This document shows, piece after piece, positions 1-6,653 of a stretch of DNA of 18,678 bases. Every line of letters starts with the position of its first letter. Position 1 is the stretch's first letter. The notes beneath the pieces were generated by a model. That model worked only from the letters and a program-made list of their open reading frames with translations, ran no database searches and had not been told where the DNA came from. A program made the position numbers and the translations under genes. Source of the DNA: JAICIG01 sp035532215 (GTDB taxonomy: Bacteria; Planctomycetota; Planctomycetia; Pirellulales; JAICIG01); the NCBI GenBank assembly GCA_035532215.1, contig DATKRK010000429.1, forward strand, positions 1 to 18,678, written 5' to 3'.

Positions 1-553
1 TCTGATGGACCCGGCCTTCTGGGCGCTCAAGCTTGGCGGGCCGGTCAAGGTCACATCGAAGGGCCCGCCGCCGCACGCGGAAAGCGGCCCGACCTGGATG
101 GAATCGCACTTCGAGTTCGGCCCGCGCGACGGCCTGCCGCCTTGCCAAGTCGTTTGGTACGAAGGCACAGTCAAGCCGCAGCCCGAGAGTGCCGCCTTGC
201 TGCCGATGAACGGCTCGCTGTTCATCGGCGACGAAGGCAAGATCGCCATCGAGCACGGGCAGATGCCAAAACTGCTGCCCGAAGAAAAGTTCGCCGCCTT
301 CGAAGGCCCCGAGCCCTCGCTGCCGCGTTCGCCCGGTCATCACCAGCAATGGATCGAAGCCTGCAAGACCGGCGGACGCGCGGGGAGCAACTTCGCCTAC
401 GCCGGCCCGTTCACGGAGATCGTGCTGTTGGGCAACGTGGCTTACCGCGTCGGCAAGCCGATCACTTACGATCCCGCGTCGGTGAAAATCACCGACGTGC
501 CCGAGGCCAACCGGTTCCTGGGCAAAGAGTATCGCAAAGGCTGGGAAGTCTGA
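1..553 (+). CDS. Gfo/Idh/MocA-family oxidoreductase, C-terminal part (5' end outside window)
   Basis: The reading frame is open from the window edge (codons in phase with position 2) to a TGA at 551-553, so only about the last 183 residues are present. The visible part resembles the C-terminal beta-sheet domain of the large planctomycete group of Gfo/Idh/MocA NAD(P)-dependent dehydrogenases. Recognisable stretches are MDPAFWALKLG near the start, SPGHHQQWIEACKTGG in the middle, and GSNFAYAGPFTEIVLLGNVA followed by a terminal FLGKEYRKGWEV. The Rossmann NAD-binding domain and the EKP-type catalytic lysine would lie upstream, outside the window. Members oxidise or reduce sugars and polyols; the substrate cannot be read from this fragment, and many planctomycete members carry a Tat signal at the missing N-terminus. 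The family call rests on recognising the C-terminal pattern. Confidence 0.85.
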   Translation, partial: LMDPAFWALKLGGPVKVTSKGPPPHAESGPTWMESHFEFGPRDGLPPCQVVWYEGTVKPQPESAALLPMNGSLFIGDEGKIAIEHGQMPKLLPEEKFAAFEGPEPSLPRSPGHHQQWIEACKTGGRAGSNFAYAGPFTEIVLLGNVAYRVGKPITYDPASVKITDVPEANRFLGKEYRKGWEV

Positions 554-569
554 GGCGACAGCGGCGAGC

Positions 570-587
570 CGGAGGCGTCAGCCTCCG
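570..587. repeat. Short hairpin after the oxidoreductase gene
   Basis: A 7-bp perfect stem (CGGAGGC / GCCTCCG) closes a GTCA loop 16 nt after the oxidoreductase stop codon. There is no T-run, so it is not a canonical intrinsic terminator. It looks like a copy of the GGCGTCAGCC-type dispersed hairpins common between planctomycete genes; that attribution comes from general familiarity. The rest of 554-702 shows nothing but the ribosome binding site of the next gene. Confidence 0.5.
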
Positions 588-702
588 TGTCGTACCACGG
601 CATCCATCGCAGTCGCCGTCGTGCATGCGTTCGGCGTGCAACGCGAAGGCCTATGCCGCAGAGGAATCACGAAAGCGCGAAAGAACGAAAGAGGAAGGCC
701 AG

Positions 703-2166
703 ATGCGTTTAATGAGGTTCGCAGTCGTGACAGATCGGGTATTCATTTCCTTCGCGGTGCTGCTGGCATTGGCCGCGATGACTCGCGCCGACGAGCCGCA
801 GCCGGTCACGCGGTCGCTGTATGTCGAAGGCTATACGGATCAGCTCAGTTATGCGCCGGGCGACACGGTCGAGTTCCACGTCTCCGCGACGGCGCCCAAG
901 TGGTCGCTGGAAATCTCGCGGCTGGGGGCGAAGACCGAAACGGTTTTCAAGCAGGAAAACCTAGCGGGCGCCGCCTACCCGGTTCCGGCCAATGCTTCGT
1001 CGCACGGCTGCGGCTGGCCGGCATCGTTTACGCTGAAGATTCCTTCGGATTGGCGCAGCGGCTATTACGACGCAGTGCTGCGCGTAGCCGATGGCGGCGG
1101 CGAGTTCACCGAGCGCAACCGCCGCACGGCCGAGTCACGGCTGTTTTTCGTCGTTCGTTCGGCTCAGCCGGGAAAGAATTCCAAGATTCTGTTGCAATTG
1201 GCCACGAACACGTACAACGCCTACAACAATTGGGGCGGGCATAGCCTGTACGCCTTTCACGCCCGCAACAAGCTGCAAGGCACGCGAGTTTCGTTCGATC
1301 GCCCGCTGGCCGGGCAGTTTCGCACCTGGGAGTTGCCGTTCGTGGCCTGGGCCGAGCGTAACGGCATTGCCCTCGAATACGCGGTCAACTCCGATCTCGA
1401 ATTTCGCCCCGAGTTGCTCAAGCAGTATAAGCTGGTGCTCAGCGTCGGCCACGATGAATATTGGTCCACGCCGATGCGCGATCATCTGGAAGCTTATATC
1501 GGCGCGGGCGGCAACGTGGCCTTCTTCAGCGGCAACACTTGCTGCTGGCAGGTGCGCAGCGAGGCCGAGGGCCGGCAGCTTGTCAGTTACAAGCAGGCGT
1601 TCAATCTCGATCCGCTGTTTCCCAGCGGCAAGCGGCGGCTGTTGGCCACGCTTTGGAGCCATCACCTCGTAGCCCGGCCGGAGAACCAACTGACCGGCGT
1701 GGGCTTTCTGCACGGCGGCTATCATCGCAGCCACGGCCAATACATGGACGGCGCGGCGGCGTTTACCGTGCATCGCCCCGAGCATTGGGTCTTCGCCGGC
1801 TCGGGGCTGAAGGCCGGCGAAAGCTTCGGCGGCAAGAACACGATCGTGGGCTACGAGTGCGACGGCTGCGAGTTCGAGTTGCAAGACGGCTTGCCGACCC
1901 CGACGCATCGCGACGGCACGCCCGAGACGTTCGCGATTCTCGGCACATGCCCTGCCCGCTGGCATCCCGATGACGCGCTGTGGTACGACCGCTTTCCACG
2001 CGACAAAACGGGCGCCCCGGCCGAAGGCCACGCCGTGATGGGCGTCTACACGCGCGGCGGCTCCGTTTTTACCGTTGGCACGACCGACTGGGCACACGGC
2101 CTGGCCGGCGACGACCCGGCCGTCGAGCGGATCACGCGGAACGTGCTCGAGCGGTTTTCGAAGTAG
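703..2166 (+). CDS. Exported N,N-dimethylformamidase beta-subunit-like protein
   Basis: 487 residues. ATG 703 is chosen because AGGAAGG (692-698) sits 4 nt upstream and the protein then begins with a plausible signal peptide (hydrophobic residues about 13-26, possible cleavage after TRA at residue 29). ATG 712 is the alternative. The long in-frame extension back to 142 overlaps the oxidoreductase and is rejected. Residues about 35-155 look like a beta-sandwich. Residues about 160-487 match the C-terminal catalytic-type domain of the dimethylformamidase large subunit: NTYNAYNNWGGHSLY at about 169-183, SVGHDEYWSTPMRDHLE at 247-263, and GGNVAFFSGNTCCW at about 269-282. The characterised enzyme hydrolyses dimethylformamide at an iron site held by two tyrosines and a glutamate; Tyr253 in GHDEYW is a candidate ligand, by inference. 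Planctomycete homologues have unknown substrates, so amidase activity is a family guess. The neighbouring oxidoreductase and small exported protein do not clarify the role. Confidence 0.8.
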   Translation: MRLMRFAVVTDRVFISFAVLLALAAMTRADEPQPVTRSLYVEGYTDQLSYAPGDTVEFHVSATAPKWSLEISRLGAKTETVFKQENLAGAAYPVPANASSHGCGWPASFTLKIPSDWRSGYYDAVLRVADGGGEFTERNRRTAESRLFFVVRSAQPGKNSKILLQLATNTYNAYNNWGGHSLYAFHARNKLQGTRVSFDRPLAGQFRTWELPFVAWAERNGIALEYAVNSDLEFRPELLKQYKLVLSVGHDEYWSTPMRDHLEAYIGAGGNVAFFSGNTCCWQVRSEAEGRQLVSYKQAFNLDPLFPSGKRRLLATLWSHHLVARPENQLTGVGFLHGGYHRSHGQYMDGAAAFTVHRPEHWVFAGSGLKAGESFGGKNTIVGYECDGCEFELQDGLPTPTHRDGTPETFAILGTCPARWHPDDALWYDRFPRDKTGAPAEGHAVMGVYTRGGSVFTVGTTDWAHGLAGDDPAVERITRNVLERFSK

Positions 2167-2351
2167 CTCTTGGCATCCGAAGCGTCAGCCACTGAAATGC
2201 CGGAGTATTTCCTGCTTCTGCGGTGATGGGACATCTCGCCGAAGCCTCCGATCTCGGTCGCTGCAAGATTCCGGCCTTCTTGACGCGCGATCGGCTATAT
2301 ACTGCTGTGTTAATGCGTGAACCGTTTCAGGCAACATTACTGAGGCCAACA

Positions 2352-2768
2352 ATGGTTCGCCAAAGGTCCACGCTCAAGCAGTTTTCGATTGTCGCTACGG
2401 CTCTTTGCCTCACCTTGGGTACGTTCGGCATCTGCGGAATATCATGGAGTCCACGAATATCCATTGCGCCTGCAAAGGTGGGGCAGCGGATAGCGGTTCG
2501 GGTTCAGTATCCTCCTTGGCACGGTCGCAGGTTCGCGCTTTGGATATGTCCTAGCGGGACCTATGATTGGTGGGGAGATGGCGAGCGAGACACGGGAGTC
2601 GCGGGCCTCGCAACGCGCAAATGGCACGGCGGCTATTATTCCGAAGCGCAGTTGGGCCCGGTCCTCGCGCCGGGTGATTATGACGTCTATCTGACGTATG
2701 AAATTGCCCCGCCAATTGATGCTGAAGATCATACTCCGGCGTACGGTAAGATAACCGTGGCGGAGTGA
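2352..2768 (+). CDS. Small exported protein of unknown function
   Basis: 138 residues from ATG 2352, chosen because TGAGG (2341-2345) lies 6 nt upstream and the product then starts with a basic N-terminus followed by a hydrophobic segment (about residues 10-32), as in a signal peptide or membrane anchor. ATG 2313 is an in-frame alternative. The mature part has alternating hydrophobic residues (VGQRIAVRVQYPPWHGRRFALW), then WWGDGERDTGV and a terminal stretch LAPGDYDVYLTYEIAP that reads like the last strands of a small immunoglobulin-like or carbohydrate-binding beta-sandwich. I do not recognise a named family. It follows the dimethylformamidase-like gene by 185 nt on the same strand. That gap holds no clear promoter or terminator, so co-transcription is possible. 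Base composition is a little less GC-rich than the neighbouring genes. Confidence 0.6.
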   Translation: MVRQRSTLKQFSIVATALCLTLGTFGICGISWSPRISIAPAKVGQRIAVRVQYPPWHGRRFALWICPSGTYDWWGDGERDTGVAGLATRKWHGGYYSEAQLGPVLAPGDYDVYLTYEIAPPIDAEDHTPAYGKITVAE

Positions 2769-2794
2769 GTCCTGTCCGTTCAGGATTGCCGGCG

Positions 2795-2995
2795 CTAAGC
2801 GATTAAGGCCGCGTTTTTTCGCTGCTTGTCCAGGCATGCCGCCGAATTCCGAAGACATTGCTCCAATCGCGCAAGCAATCTTCGTTGCGTCGCTTCCAAC
2901 TTGCGGACCATGATCAGCAGCGGTTCGTCCGGCGGCGACGCAGGCAGGAACTCGAAGCTGCCTTGCCGATTCGCCCCAAGTGCTTTTTTGTCCAT
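2795..2995 (-). CDS. Small coiled-coil-like protein, copy 1 of a related pair
   Basis: 66 residues from ATG 2995. AAGG at 3008-3005 lies about 9 nt upstream and supports this ATG over the in-frame TTG at 3004. The N-terminal half is non-repetitive (GSFEFLPASPPDEPLL). The C-terminal half is a charged amphipathic helix, VRKLEATQRRLLARLEQCLR, followed by NSAACLDKQRKN. The helix shares TQRRLL, a spaced L, R, S and CL, and a following K with the ORF at 3158-3313, about 14 identities over 34 aligned residues. Two independent ORFs on the same strand sharing a motif argues that both are genuine. No named family is recognised. The charge pattern suggests a protein-binding or self-associating helix, which is inference. 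The 162 nt between the two ORFs (2996-3157) contain only the ribosome binding site. Confidence 0.5.
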   Translation of the reverse strand: MDKKALGANRQGSFEFLPASPPDEPLLIMVRKLEATQRRLLARLEQCLRNSAACLDKQRKNAALIA

Positions 2996-3157
2996 GAGTT
3001 GCAACCTTAAGTGGGAGGCGTTCTCGAGTTGACGTTCGCCGCAGATTCGCGTTCACTTCAAGTAACGTCGAAAATGGCCCGAGGCGCGCGCAGCAGCGGA
3101 TGCGACTGGGGTTGTTCGACGGGCGAGACGCCGGGCGCCGGATTGCGCCGCGGGGCT

Positions 3158-3313
3158 TCATTGCCGCGGCAATTTCGCCTTTTTCAGGCACTGCTCGGAG
3201 CTGCGAATGCTCTTGTCGAGTTGTTGCAAGAGCCGGCGTTGGGTCTTTTTGAGTTCCAGCGTTTTGGCACGGAGAGAATCGGCTTCGACGGCTTTTTTGC
3301 GATTGGGCGACAT
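3158..3313 (-). CDS. Small coiled-coil-like protein, copy 2 of a related pair
   Basis: 51 residues from ATG 3313 to TGA at 3160-3158. AGGA lies 5 nt before the start (plus-strand TCCT at 3319-3322), a good ribosome binding site. The product is strongly basic and predicted helical: a lysine-rich start (NRKKAVEADSLRAK), then LELKKTQRRLLQQLDKSIR, then SSEQCLKKAKLPRQ. It aligns without gaps to the C-terminal helix of the ORF at 2795-2995 through the TQRRLL...L....R.S..CL.K pattern. Its size would put it below the cut-off of many gene callers. A longer minus-strand reading frame (2442-3404) overlaps it in another phase but shows no comparable support. Function unknown; the single conserved cysteine in each copy could allow disulfide pairing or metal binding, which is speculation. 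Confidence 0.5.
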   Translation of the reverse strand: MSPNRKKAVEADSLRAKTLELKKTQRRLLQQLDKSIRSSEQCLKKAKLPRQ

Positions 3314-3680
3314 CGAAATCCTGCATGAGCGGTCCACTCAAGTCGACGACATCCTCAGCGTTCAATCGAATAAAGCATCCGCAGCCCGACATGCTATCCG
3401 CCATTCTTTCCAATTCGGTTTCCGGTAAGCGCCTGTCATAATAATTGCAATTAAGAATCTTTTATATATCCAGTTTCTCGGCGGCGCGGTCAGTTAGCGG
3501 AAGAGAGCGTCGTTCCAACTACAAATTACCTGTCGTGGAGGCGTCCCGCCTGTGACGAAGCAGGCGTCCCGCCCGCACCACAACTCAGGACGCCGCCCGG
3601 CAATGCTCGATTTGTCGCGTGCCGCTGGCTAGGATGAAGTGCATCGCGCCGCAGGCGCATCAACGGTACAGAGGTCGGTC
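3314..3680. other. Intergenic region with an AT-rich island and a GC-rich direct repeat
   Basis: No convincing gene is seen in these 367 bases. An AT-rich island at 3437-3475 contrasts with its GC-rich surroundings and contains the 12-bp perfect palindrome TAATTGCAATTA at 3442-3453. It lies between the divergently oriented small ORF pair (minus) and the GntR regulator (plus), so it is the natural place for promoters or an operator, though I cannot define a -35/-10 pair. Further on, AGGCGTCCCGCC occurs twice (3539-3550 and 3562-3573); this resembles dispersed GC-rich repeats of planctomycete genomes. Confidence 0.4.
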
Positions 3681-4433
3681 ATGTCCCGCGTCGATCGCGT
3701 GTCGGAAGTCGTCCAGGCTTTGGAAGATAAGATCCTAAGCGGCGGTCTCAATCCCGGCGATCCGCTGCCCTCGGAGCGAGAGATCAGCACGCAACTGGGG
3801 GTCAGCCGCACCGTCGTTCGCGAGGCGATCGGCCGGTTGGCCGGCCTGGGCCTGGTTCGCAGCATCCAAGGTTCGGGCACGCGGGTCGCCGCGCCGAGCG
3901 GCCGGCAGATTTCGGTCGGCTATCAGCGTTTGCTGCGCTGGTCGGATTGCCGGTTGGAAGACCTAGCCGCCGTGCGGTTGCCTTTGGAGACGGCCATCGC
4001 GGCGTCGGCGGCGATTCATCGCACCGAGGTTCAGCTCGCTTCGCTCGAAGAGACGCAGCAGACTTTGGGAAACCCGGCCAAATCGCTCAAAGCGCACCTC
4101 AAGGCCGACCTTGATTTTCACGCGATTCTCGCCGAAGCCACCGGCAACGCGATGTTCCACCTGGTGCTGGCGCCGATTCAGGAATTGCTCATCGAGAGCC
4201 GGCGGCAGACGCTGGGCCGCCACGGCGCGGCCCTCGCCCATCGTCACCACGCCGACATTCTGGCCGCCGTCGTAGCCGGCGATGCGCGGCTCGCCAGCCA
4301 GGCCATGCGAGAGCATATCGAAGCGAACTTTCAGCACTTGCGTGCAGCGGCGACGAGCGTCGATGCGGTCCTGCTCGGCGATCAGCCGCAGGGTGGCGAT
4401 ACCATTCAGCGGCGCGTCAAGGAATTTCCGTAG
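3681..4433 (+). CDS. FadR-subfamily GntR transcriptional regulator (FCD domain)
   Basis: 250 residues from ATG 3681, supported by GAGG at 3671-3674. A GTG at 3639 in the same frame would add 14 residues and also has AGGA nearby. Residues about 8-70 form a GntR winged helix-turn-helix: LPSEREISTQLGVSRTVVRE (29-48) is the recognition region and GLVRSIQGSGTRVA the wing. Residues about 90-225 match the all-helical FCD ligand domain. Its usual metal-binding set is visible as D143-x3-H147 (DLDFH), a histidine in AHRHHADI (H189 or H190) and H212 in MREHIEANF. FCD regulators of this type bind small organic acids or sugar acids and usually repress adjacent catabolic or transport genes. No such operon adjoins it here, so its ligand and targets are unknown. 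The length is normal for the family. Confidence 0.9.
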   Translation: MSRVDRVSEVVQALEDKILSGGLNPGDPLPSEREISTQLGVSRTVVREAIGRLAGLGLVRSIQGSGTRVAAPSGRQISVGYQRLLRWSDCRLEDLAAVRLPLETAIAASAAIHRTEVQLASLEETQQTLGNPAKSLKAHLKADLDFHAILAEATGNAMFHLVLAPIQELLIESRRQTLGRHGAALAHRHHADILAAVVAGDARLASQAMREHIEANFQHLRAAATSVDAVLLGDQPQGGDTIQRRVKEFP

Positions 4434-4736
4434 GGAACGCCCTGCTATGCGGTTCAGCCGCAAGGCGGCGCAGAATCATCCTGTACCGCCCGTCGAGAAG
4501 GTTTCGCGAACCCAGGCTCGGAATGAGCGGATCCACGCCGTCTCGTCGGTCGTCGCTCGCTCTTCGAGGAAGCGATTCAGTCCCGCTATGCGCAATTCCA
4601 GCAAATTCCTGCTGCGTTCGGATTCAGCGTACTGTCCTTCGGCCAGCCATCGTCAATCTCGATATGAACATCCCCTCGGCCGCAACGGCGCGCGGCGAGG
4701 GGATCGGTGGGTTTCGCGTTTTCTCGCGGCGGCCGA
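4434..4736. other. Convergent intergenic region without a recognisable gene
   Basis: About 300 bases separate the 3' ends of the GntR regulator (plus) and the A-type carrier gene (minus). The reading frames here have no ribosome binding site and no family resemblance. The only structure I see is the hairpin at 4670-4704. Confidence 0.5.
4670..4704 (-). terminator. Candidate terminator hairpin for the iscS / A-type carrier unit
   Basis: ATCCCCTCG at 4670-4678 pairs perfectly with CGAGGGGAT at 4696-4704, and the stem continues with CCGC/GCGG after one bulged G. This gives about 13 pairs around an 8-nt loop. It lies 33 nt past the stop codon of the minus-strand A-type carrier gene. There is no good T-run, so intrinsic termination is uncertain; it may also serve the convergent GntR gene. 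Confidence 0.45.
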
Positions 4737-5069
4737 TCAGGCCTGGAACGAACTGCCGCAGCCGCAGCTCTTGACCGCGTTGGGGTTGTCGAAGGTGAAG
4801 CCGCGCTTCTCCAGGCCTTCGTAGAAGTCGACCGTCGTGCCGTCGAGATACAGCGCGCTCTTCTTGTCGACGACCACCGTCACGCCGTGATAGTCGTACT
4901 TGCTGTCGACCTTTTCATCGTAGGTCTTGTCGAAGCCGAGGCTGTATTGAAAGCCGCTGCAGCCGCCGCCCGCCACGCCGACGCGCAGGACCGTGTCCTC
5001 GTCGAACTTCTGTTCCTGCATGATCCGCTTGACTTCGTTGGCGGCCTTTTCGCTCAATGCCACTGCCAT
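4737..5069 (-). CDS. A-type iron-sulfur carrier (HesB/IscA/ErpA family)
   Basis: 110 residues, the usual size for IscA/ErpA/HesB proteins. The family cysteines are present: C37 in GGGCSGFQYSLGF, and C102 and C104 in the C-terminal SCGCGSSF. In known members these three cysteines bind iron or a transferring Fe-S cluster, and the protein hands clusters to apo-targets in the cytoplasm. The start at 5069 is set by the conserved MAVALSEKAANEVKRIM beginning; AGGAG lies 12 nt upstream (5086-5082), a longer spacing than ideal. It is downstream of the cysteine desulfurase on the same strand with a 129-nt gap, and a TATAAT in that gap suggests it can also be transcribed alone. I cannot assign it to IscA, ErpA or SufA by eye. 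Confidence 0.92.
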   Translation of the reverse strand: MAVALSEKAANEVKRIMQEQKFDEDTVLRVGVAGGGCSGFQYSLGFDKTYDEKVDSKYDYHGVTVVVDKKSALYLDGTTVDFYEGLEKRGFTFDNPNAVKSCGCGSSFQA

Positions 5070-5139
5070 AGTGCTCTACCACTCCTGAAAAAGGGTGCGT
5101 GCTTGCTAAGCCCGGATTTTGACAACCAAGTATGCCTAA

Positions 5140-5145
5140 ATTATA
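5140..5145 (-). promoter_or_regulatory. Candidate -10 element of the A-type carrier gene
   Basis: A perfect TATAAT occurs on the minus strand in the gap between iscS and the A-type carrier gene, 70 nt before the latter's start codon, within an AT-rich stretch. The hexamer at the expected -35 distance is poor. Its position suggests an internal promoter allowing the carrier to be made independently of iscS. Confidence 0.4.
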
Positions 5146-5198
5146 CAACTCGCTGGAAAAAGGGAAGCCAGCCGGTCCCGAAACCGCGAAAAAACGCC

Positions 5199-6392
5199 TC
5201 AGGCCAGGCTGCTCAGCTTGCGCAGCCGGACGACCGCCTGGCTGACCGCCTCGATGGCAAACTCGACGTCGTCGGCCGTATTGAACCGGCCCAAGCCGAA
5301 GCGCAAGCTGGCCCGCGTCAGATCTTCGCTAAGACCCAAGGCCCGCAGCACATGGCTGGGCTCCGGGTCGGCCGACGTGCAGGCGCTGCCGGAGCTGACC
5401 GCCAGCCGCTTCATGCTCATCATCAAGGCCTCGCCGTCGACGTGGGCGAAACTGAGGTTCAAATTGCCGGGCAAGCGCCGGCTGCGGTCGGAAAGGGCCG
5501 GCCCGTTGAGCGACACTCCTTCGAGGGCTTTCAACAACCCGGCGCAAAGCCGATCGCGCAGCTCCGCCAGCCGCGTCGCCTCTGCAGGCAGTTCCGCGAG
5601 GCAAAGTTCCAGCGCCTTGGCGAAGCCCGCGATGCCCGGCACGTTGAGCGTGCCGCTGCGCAGCCCCCCTTCCTGGCCGCCGCCGTCGATCTGCGGCTGC
5701 AAACGGACGGGCGGACTGCGGCGCCGGACGTACAACGCCCCGACCCCCTTGGGGCCGTATATCTTGTGGGCCGAGAAGCTCATCAAATCGATCTGCAATT
5801 CCGTCACGTCGACGGGCAGTTTTCCGACGGCTTGCGTGGCGTCGCAGTGCAATAGTACTCCCCGCTGGCGGCAGATGGCGCCGATTTCGGCCAGCGGCTG
5901 GATGACGCCGATCTCGTTGTTGGCCAGCATCACCGAGACCAGCGCGGTGTCGTCGCGGATGGCGGCGGCCACTCGCCCCGTGTCGACAAGCCCCGCGCAA
6001 GCTTCGCCGACCGGCGCCACCGGCAAGAGCGTGACTTCGAAGCCGCGGCGGCCGAGACGCTCCAGCGGATCGAGCACGGCTTTGTGCTCGGTCGCGAGGC
6101 TGATGAAATGATCGCCTTTGCGCTTGCCGCGTTCGGCGACGCCGCGCAACGCGAGATTGTTGCTCTCGGTCGCGCCGCTGGTGAACACGATCTCGCGCGG
6201 CTCGGCGCCGATGGCCGCGGCGATCGACTGCCGCGACTCGTCGACGGCGTCCTTGGCCTCCCAGCCCCAGGCATGGCTCACGCTGCGGGCGTTGCCGTAG
6301 CGCTGGCTGAAAAACGGCAGCATCGCCTCGACCACGCGCGGATCGACGCGCGTGGTGGCGTGGTTGTCCATGTAAACGCGATCGGCGGGCAT
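5199..6392 (-). CDS. iscS: Cysteine desulfurase (IscS/NifS type)
   Basis: 397 residues, standard for the IscS/NifS family of PLP enzymes that take sulfur from L-cysteine, releasing alanine and holding a persulfide for Fe-S cluster or thio-modification pathways. The N-terminal YMDNHATTRVDP is the typical start. TSGATESNNLAL (about 71-82) is the cofactor phosphate-binding turn. TEHKAV carries H103, which stacks on PLP, and D184 in HCDATQAVGK contacts the ring nitrogen. K210 in SAHKIYGPKG is the Schiff-base lysine. C338 in SSGSACTSADPEPSHVL is the sulfur-accepting cysteine, on the longer loop seen in group I (IscS/NifS) rather than SufS enzymes. The start at 6392 has no clear Shine-Dalgarno sequence but is fixed by family length. 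It is followed by an A-type carrier gene; no iscU, hscA/B or ferredoxin gene adjoins, so this is only part of an Isc system. Confidence 0.95.
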   Translation of the reverse strand: MPADRVYMDNHATTRVDPRVVEAMLPFFSQRYGNARSVSHAWGWEAKDAVDESRQSIAAAIGAEPREIVFTSGATESNNLALRGVAERGKRKGDHFISLATEHKAVLDPLERLGRRGFEVTLLPVAPVGEACAGLVDTGRVAAAIRDDTALVSVMLANNEIGVIQPLAEIGAICRQRGVLLHCDATQAVGKLPVDVTELQIDLMSFSAHKIYGPKGVGALYVRRRSPPVRLQPQIDGGGQEGGLRSGTLNVPGIAGFAKALELCLAELPAEATRLAELRDRLCAGLLKALEGVSLNGPALSDRSRRLPGNLNLSFAHVDGEALMMSMKRLAVSSGSACTSADPEPSHVLRALGLSEDLTRASLRFGLGRFNTADDVEFAIEAVSQAVVRLRKLSSLA

Positions 6393-6461
6393 CGAGAATG
6401 CGCGAACGAACAGAGCTTTTTAAGAGCGGTCAACGCCGCCAACGCGGCGGCGGTTGCCGCC

Positions 6462-6470
6462 ATTATATCA
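6462..6470 (-). promoter_or_regulatory. Extended -10 promoter element of iscS
   Basis: The minus strand reads TGATATAAT here, a perfect extended -10 (TGn-TATAAT), 69 nt before the iscS start codon. Extended -10 promoters need little -35 match, and none is evident. No IscR-type operator could be defined by eye. Confidence 0.5.
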
Positions 6471-6508
6471 GTCCGGCGAACTGTCCGCTTCGAGCGAGTT
6501 GTTTTGCG

Positions 6509-6528
6509 CAGCCGCTCGAAGGCGGCTG
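6509..6528. repeat. Hairpin upstream of iscS
   Basis: CAGCCGC (6509-6515) pairs with GCGGCTG (6522-6528) around a 6-nt loop, and the plus strand carries TTTTT shortly after (6534-6538). It resembles a plus-strand terminator, but no plus-strand gene lies just upstream, so its purpose is unclear. It sits between the divergent promoters of iscS and the next plus-strand gene. Confidence 0.35.
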
Positions 6529-6606
6529 GGCGCTTTTTAAGTTGGCGGGCGGTTAATTCCCAGTTTTTCACAATTTACCAGTAAGTTCGTCTCTTTCCTC
6601 GCCCGA

Positions 6607-6612
6607 TATAAT
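6607..6612 (+). promoter_or_regulatory. Candidate -10 element for the gene at 6654
   Basis: A perfect TATAAT in a T-rich region 41 nt before the GTG start of the next gene. The expected -35 position (about 6584-6589) does not match consensus. A start of transcription near 6619 would leave a 35-nt leader containing the ribosome binding site. Confidence 0.35.
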
Positions 6613-6653
6613 CCCAATGGAACTCCTCATGACGGGGCTGCCGGAGCAGGGAA

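Noticed and set aside
142..702. Upstream extension of the dimethylformamidase-like frame
   Set aside because: It overlaps the oxidoreductase coding region in another phase, is arginine-rich, and would bury the signal peptide. A good ribosome binding site precedes 703.
2442..3404. Long minus-strand frame of about 320 codons
   Set aside because: It runs antisense through the small exported protein gene and out of phase through two better-supported small ORFs. Its product is basic and has no recognisable domain.
4707..5855. Plus-strand frame of 382 codons opposite iscS and the A-type carrier
   Set aside because: It is the complement shadow of two clearly recognised minus-strand genes, with no family match of its own.
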